A DNA stretch of 52,376 nt from an uncultured Bacteroidales bacterium (GTDB taxonomy: Bacteria; Bacteroidota; Bacteroidia; Bacteroidales; JAUNSR01): positions 1 through 52,376 of the forward strand of contig CAMTON010000016.1 of the NCBI GenBank assembly GCA_947074105.1, given 5' to 3'. Positions 1 to 9,994 of the stretch are shown in pieces. Both the position numbers and the translations under genes were made by a program. Positions within the stretch are counted from its first letter, which is position 1. Each line of letters opens with the position of its first letter. Below the pieces are notes generated by a model. It did no database searches. It was not told the DNA's origin and saw only the letters and a program-made list of their open reading frames with translations.

Positions 1-109
1 GAAGGGATATTTATGAAATAAAAAAATGCTGTTATAATTGCTAATGTGTAAATATGTCTAAACATAATGATGTTGTTCTCCGCGCTATATTCTTTTTAAG
101 GCTTGTTTT

Positions 110-117
110 CAAAGGTA
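110..117 (-). promoter_or_regulatory. Candidate -7 box for a gene beyond the left edge
   Basis: Read on the minus strand this is TACCTTTG, matching the Bacteroidetes -7 consensus TAnnTTTG. Transcription would begin near position 102 and run off the window to the left. No clear -33 TTTG is seen. Bases 1-240 otherwise hold no ORF I can support. Confidence 0.35.
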
Positions 118-240
118 AATAATTAATATAAGAAAACATAACAGACCGGTTTAATTTGATTTCTGTATATGCAATCCCATATTCATTTTTGTAAATATAT
201 TTTTCAAGGTTTAAGTAAATATTCTGAATAACAAATTCTT

Positions 241-759
241 CTATAAACTCTCAGGAAGTCTCTTTTCTCTTAAATTACCATGATATTCCTTCTCTGAAAC
301 TGTTCCTTTATATTCGTATCCGAGCTTTTCATACCATAGATTAAGTTTTACATTATCAGAAATGCAGTCAAGTCTGATATAAGATACACCCTGCTTTCTT
401 GCAAAATCTTCTATTTTCCGAAGCATTTCCCGGCCTGCGTTCTTTACGGCAACGGAAGCTACTAGATTATGAACATAAAATGCAGAAGAATTCATCTTTC
501 CCCATCTATCATCTTCTGTCAACAATACAGCTCCTGCAATAATCATATTATCAGTTTTTCTTTCTAATACATATAACTTATCAGTTTCTGCCATATGCAT
601 ATAATAACTTAGAGGGTAACGCTCCTGATACTGATTTTTATTCCATTGATTTATATCATTGTGATTCATCCACTGAACACGTTCATCTATCAATGACATA
701 ACCTTCGGAACATCTTCTACATTTCCTGAACGGAATTTAATAACATTCATATCTGTCAT
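241..759 (-). CDS. GNAT family N-acetyltransferase
   Basis: A 172-residue protein with the GNAT layout: an N-terminal region rich in aromatic residues, a central strand (VHNLVASVAVKN) and a motif A-like loop before a helix (GREMLRKIEDFARKQG). The C-terminal half, IRLDCISDNVKLNLWYEKLGYE, is typical of these acetyl-CoA dependent enzymes, where the last part forms the motif B wall. The acetyl acceptor cannot be read from the sequence. The gene stands alone; the next gene, 402 bases away, is divergent. The start could also be the Met four codons in. The family is fairly certain and the substrate is unknown. Confidence 0.85.
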   Translation of the reverse strand: MTDMNVIKFRSGNVEDVPKVMSLIDERVQWMNHNDINQWNKNQYQERYPLSYYMHMAETDKLYVLERKTDNMIIAGAVLLTEDDRWGKMNSSAFYVHNLVASVAVKNAGREMLRKIEDFARKQGVSYIRLDCISDNVKLNLWYEKLGYEYKGTVSEKEYHGNLREKRLPESL

Positions 760-1097
760 AAAGATTTATTATTGTGAACTTATTAATTATGTATTATCAT
801 CTCCTTTTATTTAACCAATATATATCTTACAATAATTGATATTTTAAAGAAATAGCATTATTTCAAATATTTAATTTACAATTGTTATATTTTCGCACAC
901 ATATGTAAATTGCGAATATATTAATTTGAAATATGGATAATATTATTTAAAATTATTCTCATTCAAAAATTCTATAACCATATGTCTTAATAACAATATT
1001 GACGCATGATATATTCATTTTAATTTTTATGCCATAAAACTTATGGTTGAATAGATACAGATTTATAAAAAATGTTGATATTAACTAAATAATAATG
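760..1097. other. AT-rich intergenic region without genes
   Basis: This divergent gap lies between the acetyltransferase and the GH3 gene. It is strongly AT-rich and has no ORF, tRNA or obvious hairpin. Its only recognisable signal is the GH3 promoter at its right end. Confidence 0.6.
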
Positions 1098-1105
1098 TAA
1101 GTTTG
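1098..1105 (+). promoter_or_regulatory. Promoter -7 box for the GH3 gene
   Basis: TAAGTTTG matches TAnnTTTG exactly. A TGTTG about 20 bases upstream (1073-1077) can serve as the -33 element. The inferred transcript starts near 1112 and leaves a leader of about 50 bases before the ATG at 1162. Confidence 0.5.
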
Positions 1106-1161
1106 CGGGATATTACAATATACACTACTATATAACACACTACTTTTTAAACGATTAAACA

Positions 1162-3414
1162 ATGAGAAGCACAGGCAAGATTATTTTGATTGCTGCGTCT
1201 TTTTTCTCTGTCGTATCATGTACAAACGTCACCGAATTTAAAAAGGATGACACCGAAAGAAAAATCGACGAACTGCTGTCAAAGATGACACTAGAAGAAA
1301 AGATCGGACAAATGCATCAGATAAGTATTGAAAGAAATATTGAAAAGCATTTTACTGACCTTCAGAACGGAAATATCGGTTCCGTATTCAATACCGTAAA
1401 CCCTATAATGGCAAATCAGATACAGAAAGTCGCTGTAGAAGAAAGCCGTCTTGGTATCCCTATACTTTTTGCACGAGATGTTATCCACGGATTTAAAACC
1501 ATCTTTCCTATCCCTCTTGGCCAGGCAGCTACATTTAACCCTGCTTTGATTCAGGAAGGCGCCCGTATTGCCGCTGTTGAAGCTTCGGCAGCCGGAGTAA
1601 GATGGACTTTCGCTCCTATGATGGACATTTCACGTGATGCCCGTTGGGGAAGAATAGCAGAAAGCTGCGGTGAGGATACTTACCTGACTGAAAAGATGGC
1701 GGAAGCCATGGTGAGAGGTTTTCAGGGAGATGACCTTAGTAATCCGGCAAGCGTAGCATCATGCCCTAAGCATTTCGTAGGTTACGGGGCTGCAGAATCG
1801 GGTCGTGATTATAATTCGACTTATATTACGGAAAGACAGCTTCGCAATGTATACCTTCCTCCTTTTGAAGCAGCGGTAAAGGCAGGTGCGGCAACTATAA
1901 TGACTTCATTCAATGATAATGACGGTATTCCGGCATCAGGAAATCCATTTATACTTCGTACGGTTTTGAGAGATGAGTGGGGTTTTGACGGAGTTGTCGT
2001 ATCCGACTGGTCTTCAGTGACGGAAATGGTTTCTCACGGCTTTTGCAGTGACCGTAAAGACGCGGCACGCAAAAGTGTAAACGCAGGTGTTGATATTGAA
2101 ATGGTAAGCGGAAGCTTCATAAAACATATTCCTGATCTTGTCGGTGAAAGCTGCATAGATATGAATACGATAGATGCTGCGGTAAGAAACATACTTCGTA
2201 TAAAGTTCCGTCTGGGACTGTTTGATAATCCTTATGTAAATACGACTCTTGAAGACAGCGCATATTATCATCCTAATCATCTTGCAGCAGCAAAACAAAC
2301 TGCTGTAGAATCGGTAGTTCTGCTTAAAAATGAAGAAAACGTTCTTCCGATACGTTCTGATAAGAAGCGTATAGCTATCGTTGGTCCTCTTGCAGATGCA
2401 CAACATGATCAGCTTGGAACATGGGTTTTCGACAGCGAAGAGGAAAAGACTGTTACTCCGCTTAACGCTATACGCGAAAGTTACGGCGATAAATATTCCA
2501 TTATTTATGAACCGGGGCTTACTTATAGTCGTGACAATAATGTTGCAGGAATTGCTAAAGCTGTTAATGCTGCTAAGCAGGCGGATATAATTCTGGCTTT
2601 TGTAGGAGAGGAATCGATACTTTCAGGCGAAGCTCATTCTCTTGCAGATATTTCTCTTCAGGGAAAACAATCTCAGCTTCTTGCTGAACTTTCAAAAACA
2701 GGAAAACCTCTTGTTACCGTAATCATGGCGGGACGTCCTCTGACAATAGAAAATGATCTTAATGTTTCTGATGCTCTGATGTATGCATGGCATCCGGGAA
2801 CTATGGGTGGTGAAGCTATCGCGGATCTTCTTTTCGGAGAATGTTCTCCAAGCGGAAAACTACCTGTTACTTTCCCTCGTATGGTCGGTCAGATACCTAT
2901 TTATTATAACCGTAATAATACAGGCCGTCCTGCACGCGGAACGGAAACTCTTATACATGAGATCCCTTTAAAAGCAGGACAGACATCTCTTGGATGCAAT
3001 TCTTACTGGCTTGATGCCGGATATGACGAATTGTTTCCTTTCGGCTATGGTCTTTCATATACAAAATTCAATTATGATAGTCTGAATATTTCATCTGACA
3101 GATTCTCTGAAAATGATACAGTAAAGGTTAATTTCACTCTTGAAAATATCGGAGATTTTGAAGGTACTGAAATTGTTCAGCTTTATGTTCAGGATAAAGT
3201 AGGATCAGTAACACGCCCGATAAAAGAGCTTAAGCGTTTTGACCGCATAACTCTTTCTCCGGGAGAAAAACAGAATATCAATTTCTCTCTTCCCGTTAAG
3301 GAACTTGCTTTCTGGAATCTTGATATGGAAAAAGTGGTTGAACCGGGAGATTTTGTTCTTATGGTTGGTCCTAACAGTAAAGATCTTATGACAAAGAAAT
3401 TTGTAGTGGAATAA
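1162..3414 (+). CDS. Beta-glucosidase, glycoside hydrolase family 3, lipoprotein
   Basis: A 750-residue GH3 enzyme in the canonical order: an (alpha/beta)8 barrel at roughly 35-360, an (alpha/beta)6 sandwich at roughly 370-600, and a C-terminal fibronectin III-like domain at roughly 640-745. The catalytic nucleophile is Asp282 in VVVSDWSS; KHFVGYGA is the conserved substrate-binding segment. The N-terminus is a lipoprotein signal ending in SVVSC, so the enzyme is probably tethered in the envelope. It would release terminal beta-glucose or related sugars from oligosaccharides. There is no SusC/SusD pair beside it, so it is not in a classical polysaccharide utilisation locus within this window. 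Length and domains are complete. The exact sugar specificity is not readable. Confidence 0.93.
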   Translation: MRSTGKIILIAASFFSVVSCTNVTEFKKDDTERKIDELLSKMTLEEKIGQMHQISIERNIEKHFTDLQNGNIGSVFNTVNPIMANQIQKVAVEESRLGIPILFARDVIHGFKTIFPIPLGQAATFNPALIQEGARIAAVEASAAGVRWTFAPMMDISRDARWGRIAESCGEDTYLTEKMAEAMVRGFQGDDLSNPASVASCPKHFVGYGAAESGRDYNSTYITERQLRNVYLPPFEAAVKAGAATIMTSFNDNDGIPASGNPFILRTVLRDEWGFDGVVVSDWSSVTEMVSHGFCSDRKDAARKSVNAGVDIEMVSGSFIKHIPDLVGESCIDMNTIDAAVRNILRIKFRLGLFDNPYVNTTLEDSAYYHPNHLAAAKQTAVESVVLLKNEENVLPIRSDKKRIAIVGPLADAQHDQLGTWVFDSEEEKTVTPLNAIRESYGDKYSIIYEPGLTYSRDNNVAGIAKAVNAAKQADIILAFVGEESILSGEAHSLADISLQGKQSQLLAELSKTGKPLVTVIMAGRPLTIENDLNVSDALMYAWHPGTMGGEAIADLLFGECSPSGKLPVTFPRMVGQIPIYYNRNNTGRPARGTETLIHEIPLKAGQTSLGCNSYWLDAGYDELFPFGYGLSYTKFNYDSLNISSDRFSENDTVKVNFTLENIGDFEGTEIVQLYVQDKVGSVTRPIKELKRFDRITLSPGEKQNINFSLPVKELAFWNLDMEKVVEPGDFVLMVGPNSKDLMTKKFVVE

Positions 3415-3460
3415 GATTTATCAGAAGTTACTGATAGAAGAACTGAAGTTCTTTATATTA

Positions 3461-3512
3461 TAAAACAGAAACAGGAGAAAATAAACTTATATTTTCTCCT
3501 GTTTCTGTTTTA
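3461..3512. terminator. Long perfect hairpin, bidirectional terminator
   Basis: A 23-bp perfect inverted repeat (3461-3483 with 3490-3512) with a 6-base loop. The arms end in A/T runs, so it can terminate in both directions. It sits between the convergent GH3 gene and the small membrane protein gene and fits as their shared terminator. Confidence 0.85.
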
Positions 3513-3573
3513 TTTTTATGAAGATTGAATGTATCGCTCTTTGAAAAGTATATTTTCCTATTACAACGGAATA

Positions 3574-3864
3574 TTATTTTTTCTTTTGTCTGTAAGATTT
3601 AATATACTTATAATTTCGTTTTAATAAATTGAAAAGAACTATAGCCATAATTATTGGTATGATCGGATATGTCAGCAAAATTATTAGATCCAGAAAGAAC
3701 AATGCAAGTTCACGGTAGAGGTCTGCAATTTTCTTGTCTGCGAAAAAGCAATATATCGCGCTGAGTAAAAAGAAGCATGTTACAATAAGAGAGATGATAA
3801 AGAAGGCGCCTAAATTATCATCTTCATTCCAGTCATCGTTATCCCAGTCGTCATTATTGATCAT
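3574..3864 (-). CDS. Small acidic-headed membrane protein, unknown function
   Basis: A 96-residue protein that I do not recognise. It begins with a cytosolic-looking Asp/Asn/Trp-rich head (NNDDWDNDDWNEDDN), followed by two hydrophobic segments at about 19-42 and 53-80, and ends in a basic tail (KRNYKYIKSYRQKKK). That is consistent with a two-helix inner-membrane protein. Codon use looks like that of its neighbours. It stands alone, downstream of a 418-base gap. The regular charge layout favours a real gene over chance, but no function is proposed. Confidence 0.6.
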   Translation of the reverse strand: MINNDDWDNDDWNEDDNLGAFFIISLIVTCFFLLSAIYCFFADKKIADLYRELALFFLDLIILLTYPIIPIIMAIVLFNLLKRNYKYIKSYRQKKK

Positions 3865-4282
3865 ATTTTCTGTAGTTAAAGGTTAGTGTTTTTTCTTATC
3901 CGGCCGGGAGATGATTGATCCGGATATTTAAATTATAGTTCGAAGATATTAATATAAATTCTGTCATTAAAAAAATAACTGTTATAAAATCAACGAAAGA
4001 TCATTTTTCCCATAAAGGAGTAATAAAACGACTCCTTTTTTTATTTTTCTGATATAAAATAACATAATTGATCCTCTATTCTGTTTAGAATTCGGAACTG
4101 AAACCAGACAAAAAAATTCTGCAGGTTTTTTATTGCCGGGCAGAATTCTGTAAAAATTTAAAATTGCGAAGAGCCTTACGATTGAACAGTTATTCCTGAA
4201 CCCTCTCATTTAAAGCAGGATATTTTGCCGTAAATATGCAGCTTGCGATATAATAATAATTTCCACTGTTGTTCATATATAA
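3865..4282. other. Gap with an orphan terminator, no supported gene
   Basis: This 418-base gap separates two minus-strand genes. A 75-codon minus-strand frame at 3982-4209 has no recognisable domain and poor composition, and I do not call it. The only clear signal is the plus-oriented terminator at 4014-4038. Confidence 0.5.
4014..4038 (+). terminator. Plus-oriented intrinsic terminator with no obvious plus gene
   Basis: The stem AAAGGAGT / ACTCCTTT has a 9-base loop and is followed on the plus strand by a long T-rich tract. The U-tract exists only in the plus direction, although both flanking genes are on the minus strand. Confidence 0.55.
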
Positions 4283-5206
4283 TTATTTTAATTTTCTTTT
4301 TAAGAAATCTTTTATCAGCTCACTAATCTCTTTAGCGTGTGTTTCTAATGCAAAATGGCCAGAATCAACTAAATGAATTTCCGCATCCGGCAGATCTTTT
4401 TTAAAGCTTTCTGCTCCCGGGGGAATAAAAGAAACATCATTTTTACCCCAGACAGCAAGTAAAGGCGGCTGATTATCGCGTACATATTTCTGATAATCGG
4501 GATACATTTTCACATTGCTCTGATAATCGAAAATCAGATCAGACTGAATCTCATCCATCCCTTTTCTGGACATATAATATATGTCTAAAGTATAACCGTC
4601 GGGGGAAACAAGTTCCTTATCGGTCCCGTCGGTATACTGACCTATAATAGTCTGCGGAGCAAATGCTATCTGATATGATTTACGCAATTCAGGAGTAGGA
4701 TTTTTCCAGTATTCCTCACGCGCAGCCCATTTCTTACCAAGACCATCATGATAAATATTTCCGTTCTGAGAAATAATAGCTGTGATCCGTTCAGGATGCC
4801 ACATCGCTATTCGGAAACCTATCGGAGCACCATAATCGAATACGTAAATTGCAAATCTCTTCAGCCCTACTGCTTCTGTAAATGCATCAGTTATCTTCGA
4901 TAGATGATCGAATGTATATTCAAAATTTTCCCTGTCAGGATAATCTGACTGTCCGAAGCCGGGGAAATCAGGAGCAATCAGATAATAATCCTCAGACAAA
5001 AGAGGTATAAGATCACGAAACATATGACTTGCGCTCGGAAAGCCATGCAAAAGAAGTATTGCAGGATTTGCAGGATTACCTGAAGTGCGATAAAAAACAC
5101 CTACATTATTTATGTTGATGCGATGACAGGTCACAGGATAATAATTTTCCATTTTTTGTATTAAACGGTTAGTATTAGTATTATTCTGATAATCCAACAT
5201 TGACAA
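4283..5206 (-). CDS. Alpha/beta hydrolase with Asp nucleophile (epoxide hydrolase / haloalkane dehalogenase type)
   Basis: A 307-residue complete alpha/beta hydrolase fold. The oxyanion motif is HGFPSAS, the nucleophile elbow VFDYGAPIG carries Asp124 rather than Ser, and His284 sits in DSGHFALETH. An Asp nucleophile is typical of epoxide hydrolases and haloalkane dehalogenases, which form an ester intermediate with the substrate. There is no signal peptide, so it is cytosolic. It stands alone, downstream of the aldo/keto reductase gene on the same strand but 216 bases away. An in-frame Met two codons in could be the true start. The physiological substrate is unknown. Confidence 0.85.
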   Translation of the reverse strand: MSMLDYQNNTNTNRLIQKMENYYPVTCHRININNVGVFYRTSGNPANPAILLLHGFPSASHMFRDLIPLLSEDYYLIAPDFPGFGQSDYPDRENFEYTFDHLSKITDAFTEAVGLKRFAIYVFDYGAPIGFRIAMWHPERITAIISQNGNIYHDGLGKKWAAREEYWKNPTPELRKSYQIAFAPQTIIGQYTDGTDKELVSPDGYTLDIYYMSRKGMDEIQSDLIFDYQSNVKMYPDYQKYVRDNQPPLLAVWGKNDVSFIPPGAESFKKDLPDAEIHLVDSGHFALETHAKEISELIKDFLKRKLK

Positions 5207-5285
5207 GAATATATTGTTCTCTGTTGTTTAATAGTACCTGGAAACTTCTACTACATTAGGAGGCTACATACAATTAATAAGTAGA

Positions 5286-5393
5286 TTACATTTTTTCAGC
5301 CGCAATCAATATATGAAATACCCTGTCTTTCTGATCTTCTCTGACTGAATACCAAGTATGAATCTTAGTATCATTGATGGCGCAACTTAAAAA
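5286..5393 (-). pseudogene. Possible C-terminal remnant of a lost gene
   Basis: The minus strand between the hydrolase and the aldo/keto reductase has a 34-codon open frame that ends in a stop and reads like a protein C-terminus (IHTWYSVREDQKDRVFHIL, then a short helix-like end). It has no in-frame start and is preceded by TAATAA. I cannot identify the family. It may be a decayed gene end or a chance frame. Confidence 0.3.
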
Positions 5394-5422
5394 TTATTAA
5401 GGTGGAATTCTTATTAAATTAT

Positions 5423-6865
5423 TTAAATCATATTCTGCTTTAACTTCTCTGCATACTGATCGATTCTCTTAAGCTCCTGGGGAATCTTTATCGCCTGCGG
5501 ACAATGGTGCACACACTGATCACAACCGATACAATGATCGGCCTGTCTTAATTTAGGTACACTACGGTCATATCCTACAAGAAATGCGCGACGTGCTTTA
5601 CGGTAATTTTCATCCTGTGATGTTTCGGGAACATTATTTTCGTTTATACATTTATTATAATGTGTGAATATTGCCGGTATATTTATTCCGTAAGGACACG
5701 GCATACAATACTGACAGGCAGTGCAAGGCACAGAGGAATATTCAACCATACGTCTTGCTGTATCTTCAAGTAATTCTACCTCGTCATCAGTAAGAAGTTC
5801 AAGAGGTGAGAATGTGCGAAGATTATCCTGAAGATGTTCCATATATGTCATTCCGCTCAGAACACTCAGTACTTTCGGAAACGACCCGGCATATCTGAAT
5901 GCCCAGGAAGCAATGCTGCTGTTCGGGCGTTGTTGTTTCAGTCTTGATGCAAGATATTCTATATTAGAGGCAAGTCTTCCTCCTAATAAGGGTTCCATAA
6001 TCACAACAGGAATATCTCGTTTTGCAAGTTCGTTGTACAGATATTCGGCATTCACATTCCATCCTGAAGCATATTTCCAGTCTACATAATTGAGCTGTAT
6101 CTGTACAAAATCCCATTTTACTTTTCCCCTGTCCTGAAGTGAAAGCATATAATCGAATACTTCGACTTTTCCGTGAAAAGACCAGCCAAGATTGCGGATT
6201 CTTCCGGCTTCACGCTCTTGAAGAAAATAATCGAGCATACCGTTATCAAAGAACCTTTCTCTCAGAACGAGTTTATCTATCGTATCGAATTCCTCGTCCA
6301 GATCATTCTCTGTCAGATATGTTACCGATCCGACTCCGCATGCATGAAGGAGATAATAATCAAGATAATCGACTTTAAGATTTTTCTTAGAACGTTCATA
6401 AAGAGCAATTGCTTCATCGCGATTACGCCATAAAGTAGTGTTATGGTTAGAAAACTTTGTAGCTACCATATATGATTCACGGGGATGTCGGCTCAGAGCA
6501 TTTCCCGTTGCTGTTTCCGACCAGCCTCTGACATACGTTGCAGATGTATCGAAATAATTTACTCCGTGAGCAATGGCATAATCGACAAGTTCGTTTACGG
6601 CTTCCTGATCCACTTCTTCACCTGTTCCGTCAGCTCTCAGTTTCAGCGGAAGGCGCATCATTCCGTACCCTAGGACAGAAACACTGTCACCCGTATTCGG
6701 ATTATGACGATATGTCATTTTATCTTTAGGAATATCTCCCATAGCGGTTCCGCCTCTTGTACTGTTTTTTGTTGTCCAGCCTGCCGCAATTGTTGCCGTA
6801 GCAGCGGCCGTACCTCCGAAGAGTTTAAAAAATCTGCGTCTGTTAACTTTGTTATTATCAGCCAT
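5423..6865 (-). CDS. Tat-type aldo/keto reductase with two Fe-S cluster motifs
   Basis: A 480-residue fusion of an aldo/keto reductase barrel (about 50-350) and a ferredoxin-like tail. The N-terminus NRRRFFKLFGG followed by a hydrophobic Ala/Thr stretch is a twin-arginine signal. The barrel keeps the family's Asp/Tyr (YFDTSATY), Lys (VATKFSN) and His (YYLLHACG) positions. The tail has CTACQYCMPCP and CIGCDQCVHHCP, two 4Fe-4S motifs. It would reduce or oxidise a small carbonyl compound with NAD(P)H, linked to Fe-S electron transfer, possibly after folding with cofactors and Tat export. This architecture is common in anaerobic Bacteroidetes. The substrate is unknown. Its closest neighbours are unrelated genes. 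Confidence 0.9.
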   Translation of the reverse strand: MADNNKVNRRRFFKLFGGTAAATATIAAGWTTKNSTRGGTAMGDIPKDKMTYRHNPNTGDSVSVLGYGMMRLPLKLRADGTGEEVDQEAVNELVDYAIAHGVNYFDTSATYVRGWSETATGNALSRHPRESYMVATKFSNHNTTLWRNRDEAIALYERSKKNLKVDYLDYYLLHACGVGSVTYLTENDLDEEFDTIDKLVLRERFFDNGMLDYFLQEREAGRIRNLGWSFHGKVEVFDYMLSLQDRGKVKWDFVQIQLNYVDWKYASGWNVNAEYLYNELAKRDIPVVIMEPLLGGRLASNIEYLASRLKQQRPNSSIASWAFRYAGSFPKVLSVLSGMTYMEHLQDNLRTFSPLELLTDDEVELLEDTARRMVEYSSVPCTACQYCMPCPYGINIPAIFTHYNKCINENNVPETSQDENYRKARRAFLVGYDRSVPKLRQADHCIGCDQCVHHCPQAIKIPQELKRIDQYAEKLKQNMI

Positions 6866-6911
6866 AATTATTTATTCAGAGAATTTGTAATAAAGATTCA
6901 TTTTATATTTA

Positions 6912-6919
6912 CAAAAGTA
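6912..6919 (-). promoter_or_regulatory. -7 box for the aldo/keto reductase
   Basis: The minus-strand reading is TACTTTTG, matching TAnnTTTG. It lies 46 bases upstream of the start codon at 6865. Confidence 0.45.
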
Positions 6920-7095
6920 CCGGCTATACAAATGAAGCTTATTAAACTATTTACAGAATAATGGATACTAATTACTGATAGCAGACTCAAGAGCAAAGAG
7001 CAAACAGCAAAAGATATTTAATTCCTTAATCTTCTAAAAAACTGTTGCAATACCTAAAAGGAGATGAACATTTAACATCTTGTCTGAAAAAATAT

Positions 7096-7132
7096 TACCT
7101 TTGCAAAATGTTTTGTCCATACATCGGACAAA
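7096..7132 (+). promoter_or_regulatory. valS promoter and 5' stem-loop
   Basis: TACCTTTG at 7096-7103 matches TAnnTTTG. The inferred start near 7111 is followed at once by TTTGTCC (7112-7118) and GGACAAA (7126-7132), a 7-bp stem with a 7-base loop at the very 5' end of the message. The rest of the gap from 6866 has no gene. Confidence 0.5.
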
Positions 7133-7174
7133 CCCGTAAACGAAAAAATAAAGAAGTAAAATTTATATATATTT

Positions 7175-9796
7175 ATGGAATTAGCAAGCAAATATAACCC
7201 ATCTGAGGTTGAAGGTAAGTGGTATTCTTACTGGATGAATAACGGGCTTTTCAAATCAAAGCCGGACGGACGTGAACCTTACACTATTGTAATTCCTCCG
7301 CCAAATGTGACAGGTGTACTTCACATGGGACATATGCTAAACAATACTATTCAGGATATCCTGATCCGCCGCGCGCGCATGTTGGGTAAAAACGCGTGTT
7401 GGGTACCGGGAACCGACCATGCTTCTATTGCTACTGAGGCTAAGGTTGTAAACAAACTTGCTTCTGAAGGTATCAAGAAAACAGATCTTACTCGTGATGA
7501 GTTTCTTAAACATGCATGGGACTGGACTGATAAACATGGTGGTATCATTCTTGAGCAGCTTAAGAAGTTAGGTGCGTCTTGTGACTGGGATCGTACATGT
7601 TTCACAATGGACGATGAACGTTCGGAGAGCGTAATCGATGTATTTGTTGACCTTTTCGAAAAAGGAAAAATCTACAGAGGCGTTCGTATGGTGAACTGGG
7701 ATCCTGCTGCTCAGACTGCTCTTTCTGATGAAGAGGTAATCTATAAAGAGGTAAACAGCAAGCTTTACTATCTTCGCTATATGGTTGAAGGTTCAGATAA
7801 ATATATCGTTGTTGCAACAACACGTCCTGAGACTATTCTTGGAGATACGGCAGTATGTATCAATCCTAACGATGAAAGATACAAATGGCTTCACGGCAAA
7901 AAGGTGATCGTACCTCTTGTAAACCGTGCAATTCCTATTATTGAAGATGATTATGTTGATATCGAATTCGGTACGGGATGTCTTAAAGTGACTCCTGCTC
8001 ATGATGTCAATGACTATATGCTTGGAGAAAAATTCAATCTTGAAACTATCGATATTTTCAATGACAATGGTACTATCAACGAAAAAGTAGATATGTATGT
8101 CGGTCAGGATCGTTTCGATGTTCGTGATCAGATTGAAAAAGATCTTGAAGCAGCAAATCTTATGGAGAAAGTTGAGCCTTACACAAATAAGGTAGGTTTC
8201 TCAGAACGTACTCACGTTGTTATCGAACCTAAACTTTCTATGCAGTGGTTCCTTAAAATGGAAGAACTTGCAAAACCTGCTCTTGATGCGGTGATGAATG
8301 ATGATATCATGCTTCATCCTGCTAAATTCAAAAACACTTATCGCCACTGGCTTGAGAATATCAAAGACTGGTGTATTTCACGTCAGCTTTGGTGGGGACA
8401 CCGTATTCCTGCTTATTATCTTCCAAAAGGTGGATATGTAGTTGCTTCTTCTGAAGAAAAAGCTCTTGAACTTGCGAAAGAGAAAACAGGTGACAACAAT
8501 CTGACTATTGCAGATCTTCGTCAGGATGAAGATGTTCTTGACACATGGTTCTCTTCCTGGTTATGGCCTATCTCAGTATTTGGCAATATCCTTGATAAAG
8601 ACAATGAAGAGATTAAATATTACTATCCTACATCGGATCTTGTTACTGGTCCGGATATCCTTTTCTTCTGGGTTGCACGTATGATCTTCGCAGGATATGA
8701 GTATATGGGAGATATGCCGTTCAAGAATGTTTATCTTACAGGTATCGTAAGAGATAAACTTGGACGTAAGATGTCTAAATCTCTTGGAAACTCTCCTGAG
8801 CCGCTTGAACTTATCGCTACTTACGGTGCAGACGGTGTACGTATGGGTATGATGCTTTCTGCTGCTGCAGGTAATGATATTCTTTTTGACGATTCTCTTT
8901 GCGAACAGGGACGTAACTTCAATAATAAGATCTGGAATGCTTTCCGTCTTGTAAAAGGATGGAATGTTGATGATTCTATCGCTCAGCCTGAAGCTGCAGC
9001 TCTTGCGGTAAAATGGTTTGAAGGTAAACTATCACAGACAATCGAAGAAGTAAATGATCTTTTTGAGAAATACAGAATCTCAGAAGCTCTTATGGCAGTT
9101 TACAAACTGTTCTGGGATGAATTCTCTTCATGGTATCTTGAAATGGTTAAGCCGGGTTATCAGCTTCCAATCGACAAGAAAAGCTATGACGCAACACTTT
9201 CATTCTTTGATTCTCTTCTTAAACTTCTTCATCCTTTCATGCCTTTCATCACTGAAGAGCTATGGCAGGTGCTTGAACCACGTAAAGAAGGAGAAAGTAT
9301 CATGGTAGAAATGATGCCTAAAGCTGAAGCTTTTGACAAAGATTTCCTTACTGCGTTTGAACAGACAAAAGAAGTGATCGCTAACATCAGAACGATTCGT
9401 CTTCAGAAGAATATTCCTAACAAAGAACAGCTTTCTCTTCAGGTACTTGGAGGACATAATCCTCAGTTTGATGCCGTAATTATGAAGATGGGAAATCTTT
9501 CCGCTATTGATAAGGTAACTGAAAAAGACGCAACTGCAGCATCTTTCCTTGTTGGAACAAACGAATATTCTGTACCTCTTGGCAACAATATCGATATAGA
9601 GGCTGAGCTTCAGAAACTAAATGAAGAACTTAAATATCTTCAGGGATTCAAAAAATCGGTAATGGGCAAACTTAGCAACGAGAAATTCGTTAATAATGCT
9701 CCTGCTGCCGTAGTTGATGTGGAGAAAAAGAAACTTGCTGACGCAGAATCTAAAATCACTTCTATTGAAGAGCGTATCGCTTCTTTGAGCAAATAA
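7175..9796 (+). CDS. valS: Valyl-tRNA synthetase
   Basis: A 873-residue class Ia aminoacyl-tRNA synthetase that charges tRNA-Val in the cytosol. The HIGH-type motif is HMGH at 50-53 in [12 protein letters not shown], and the KMSKS loop is at 532-536. The inserted editing (CP1) domain is present, including [13 protein letters not shown]. The C-terminus ends with the coiled-coil arm that is diagnostic of ValRS ([17 protein letters not shown] and following). Length fits bacterial ValRS. It is a single-gene unit between its own promoter and a strong terminator. No T-box is seen in the leader. Confidence 0.98.
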   Translation: MELASKYNPSEVEGKWYSYWMNNGLFKSKPDGREPYTIVIPPPNVTGVLHMGHMLNNTIQDILIRRARMLGKNACWVPGTDHASIATEAKVVNKLASEGIKKTDLTRDEFLKHAWDWTDKHGGIILEQLKKLGASCDWDRTCFTMDDERSESVIDVFVDLFEKGKIYRGVRMVNWDPAAQTALSDEEVIYKEVNSKLYYLRYMVEGSDKYIVVATTRPETILGDTAVCINPNDERYKWLHGKKVIVPLVNRAIPIIEDDYVDIEFGTGCLKVTPAHDVNDYMLGEKFNLETIDIFNDNGTINEKVDMYVGQDRFDVRDQIEKDLEAANLMEKVEPYTNKVGFSERTHVVIEPKLSMQWFLKMEELAKPALDAVMNDDIMLHPAKFKNTYRHWLENIKDWCISRQLWWGHRIPAYYLPKGGYVVASSEEKALELAKEKTGDNNLTIADLRQDEDVLDTWFSSWLWPISVFGNILDKDNEEIKYYYPTSDLVTGPDILFFWVARMIFAGYEYMGDMPFKNVYLTGIVRDKLGRKMSKSLGNSPEPLELIATYGADGVRMGMMLSAAAGNDILFDDSLCEQGRNFNNKIWNAFRLVKGWNVDDSIAQPEAAALAVKWFEGKLSQTIEEVNDLFEKYRISEALMAVYKLFWDEFSSWYLEMVKPGYQLPIDKKSYDATLSFFDSLLKLLHPFMPFITEELWQVLEPRKEGESIMVEMMPKAEAFDKDFLTAFEQTKEVIANIRTIRLQKNIPNKEQLSLQVLGGHNPQFDAVIMKMGNLSAIDKVTEKDATAASFLVGTNEYSVPLGNNIDIEAELQKLNEELKYLQGFKKSVMGKLSNEKFVNNAPAAVVDVEKKKLADAESKITSIEERIASLSK

Positions 9797-9819
9797 TAAA
9801 GTGATCATATAATAAAATT

Positions 9820-9859
9820 AAAGCTCCGGTTTTCATGTAATATTGAAAACCGGAGCTTT
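9820..9859 (+). terminator. valS terminator
   Basis: A 16-bp perfect stem (9820-9835 with 9844-9859) with an 8-base loop, ending in a T-rich tract. It begins 23 bases after the valS stop. Confidence 0.9.
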
Positions 9860-9994
9860 TTATTTGTATTTGAACAGGACTTTATAAATAACTACACAAT
9901 GAAATTTTCATCTTTAAGCTTTTTATTTATAAATGAATAAGACCTTTGTATACATTAAGCAAATGATAATATTTTTTATTTGAATTCCCAATTC

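Noticed and set aside
3982-4209. A 75-codon minus-strand ORF
   Set aside because: No domain, odd composition, no leader or promoter, and it crosses the plus-oriented hairpin.
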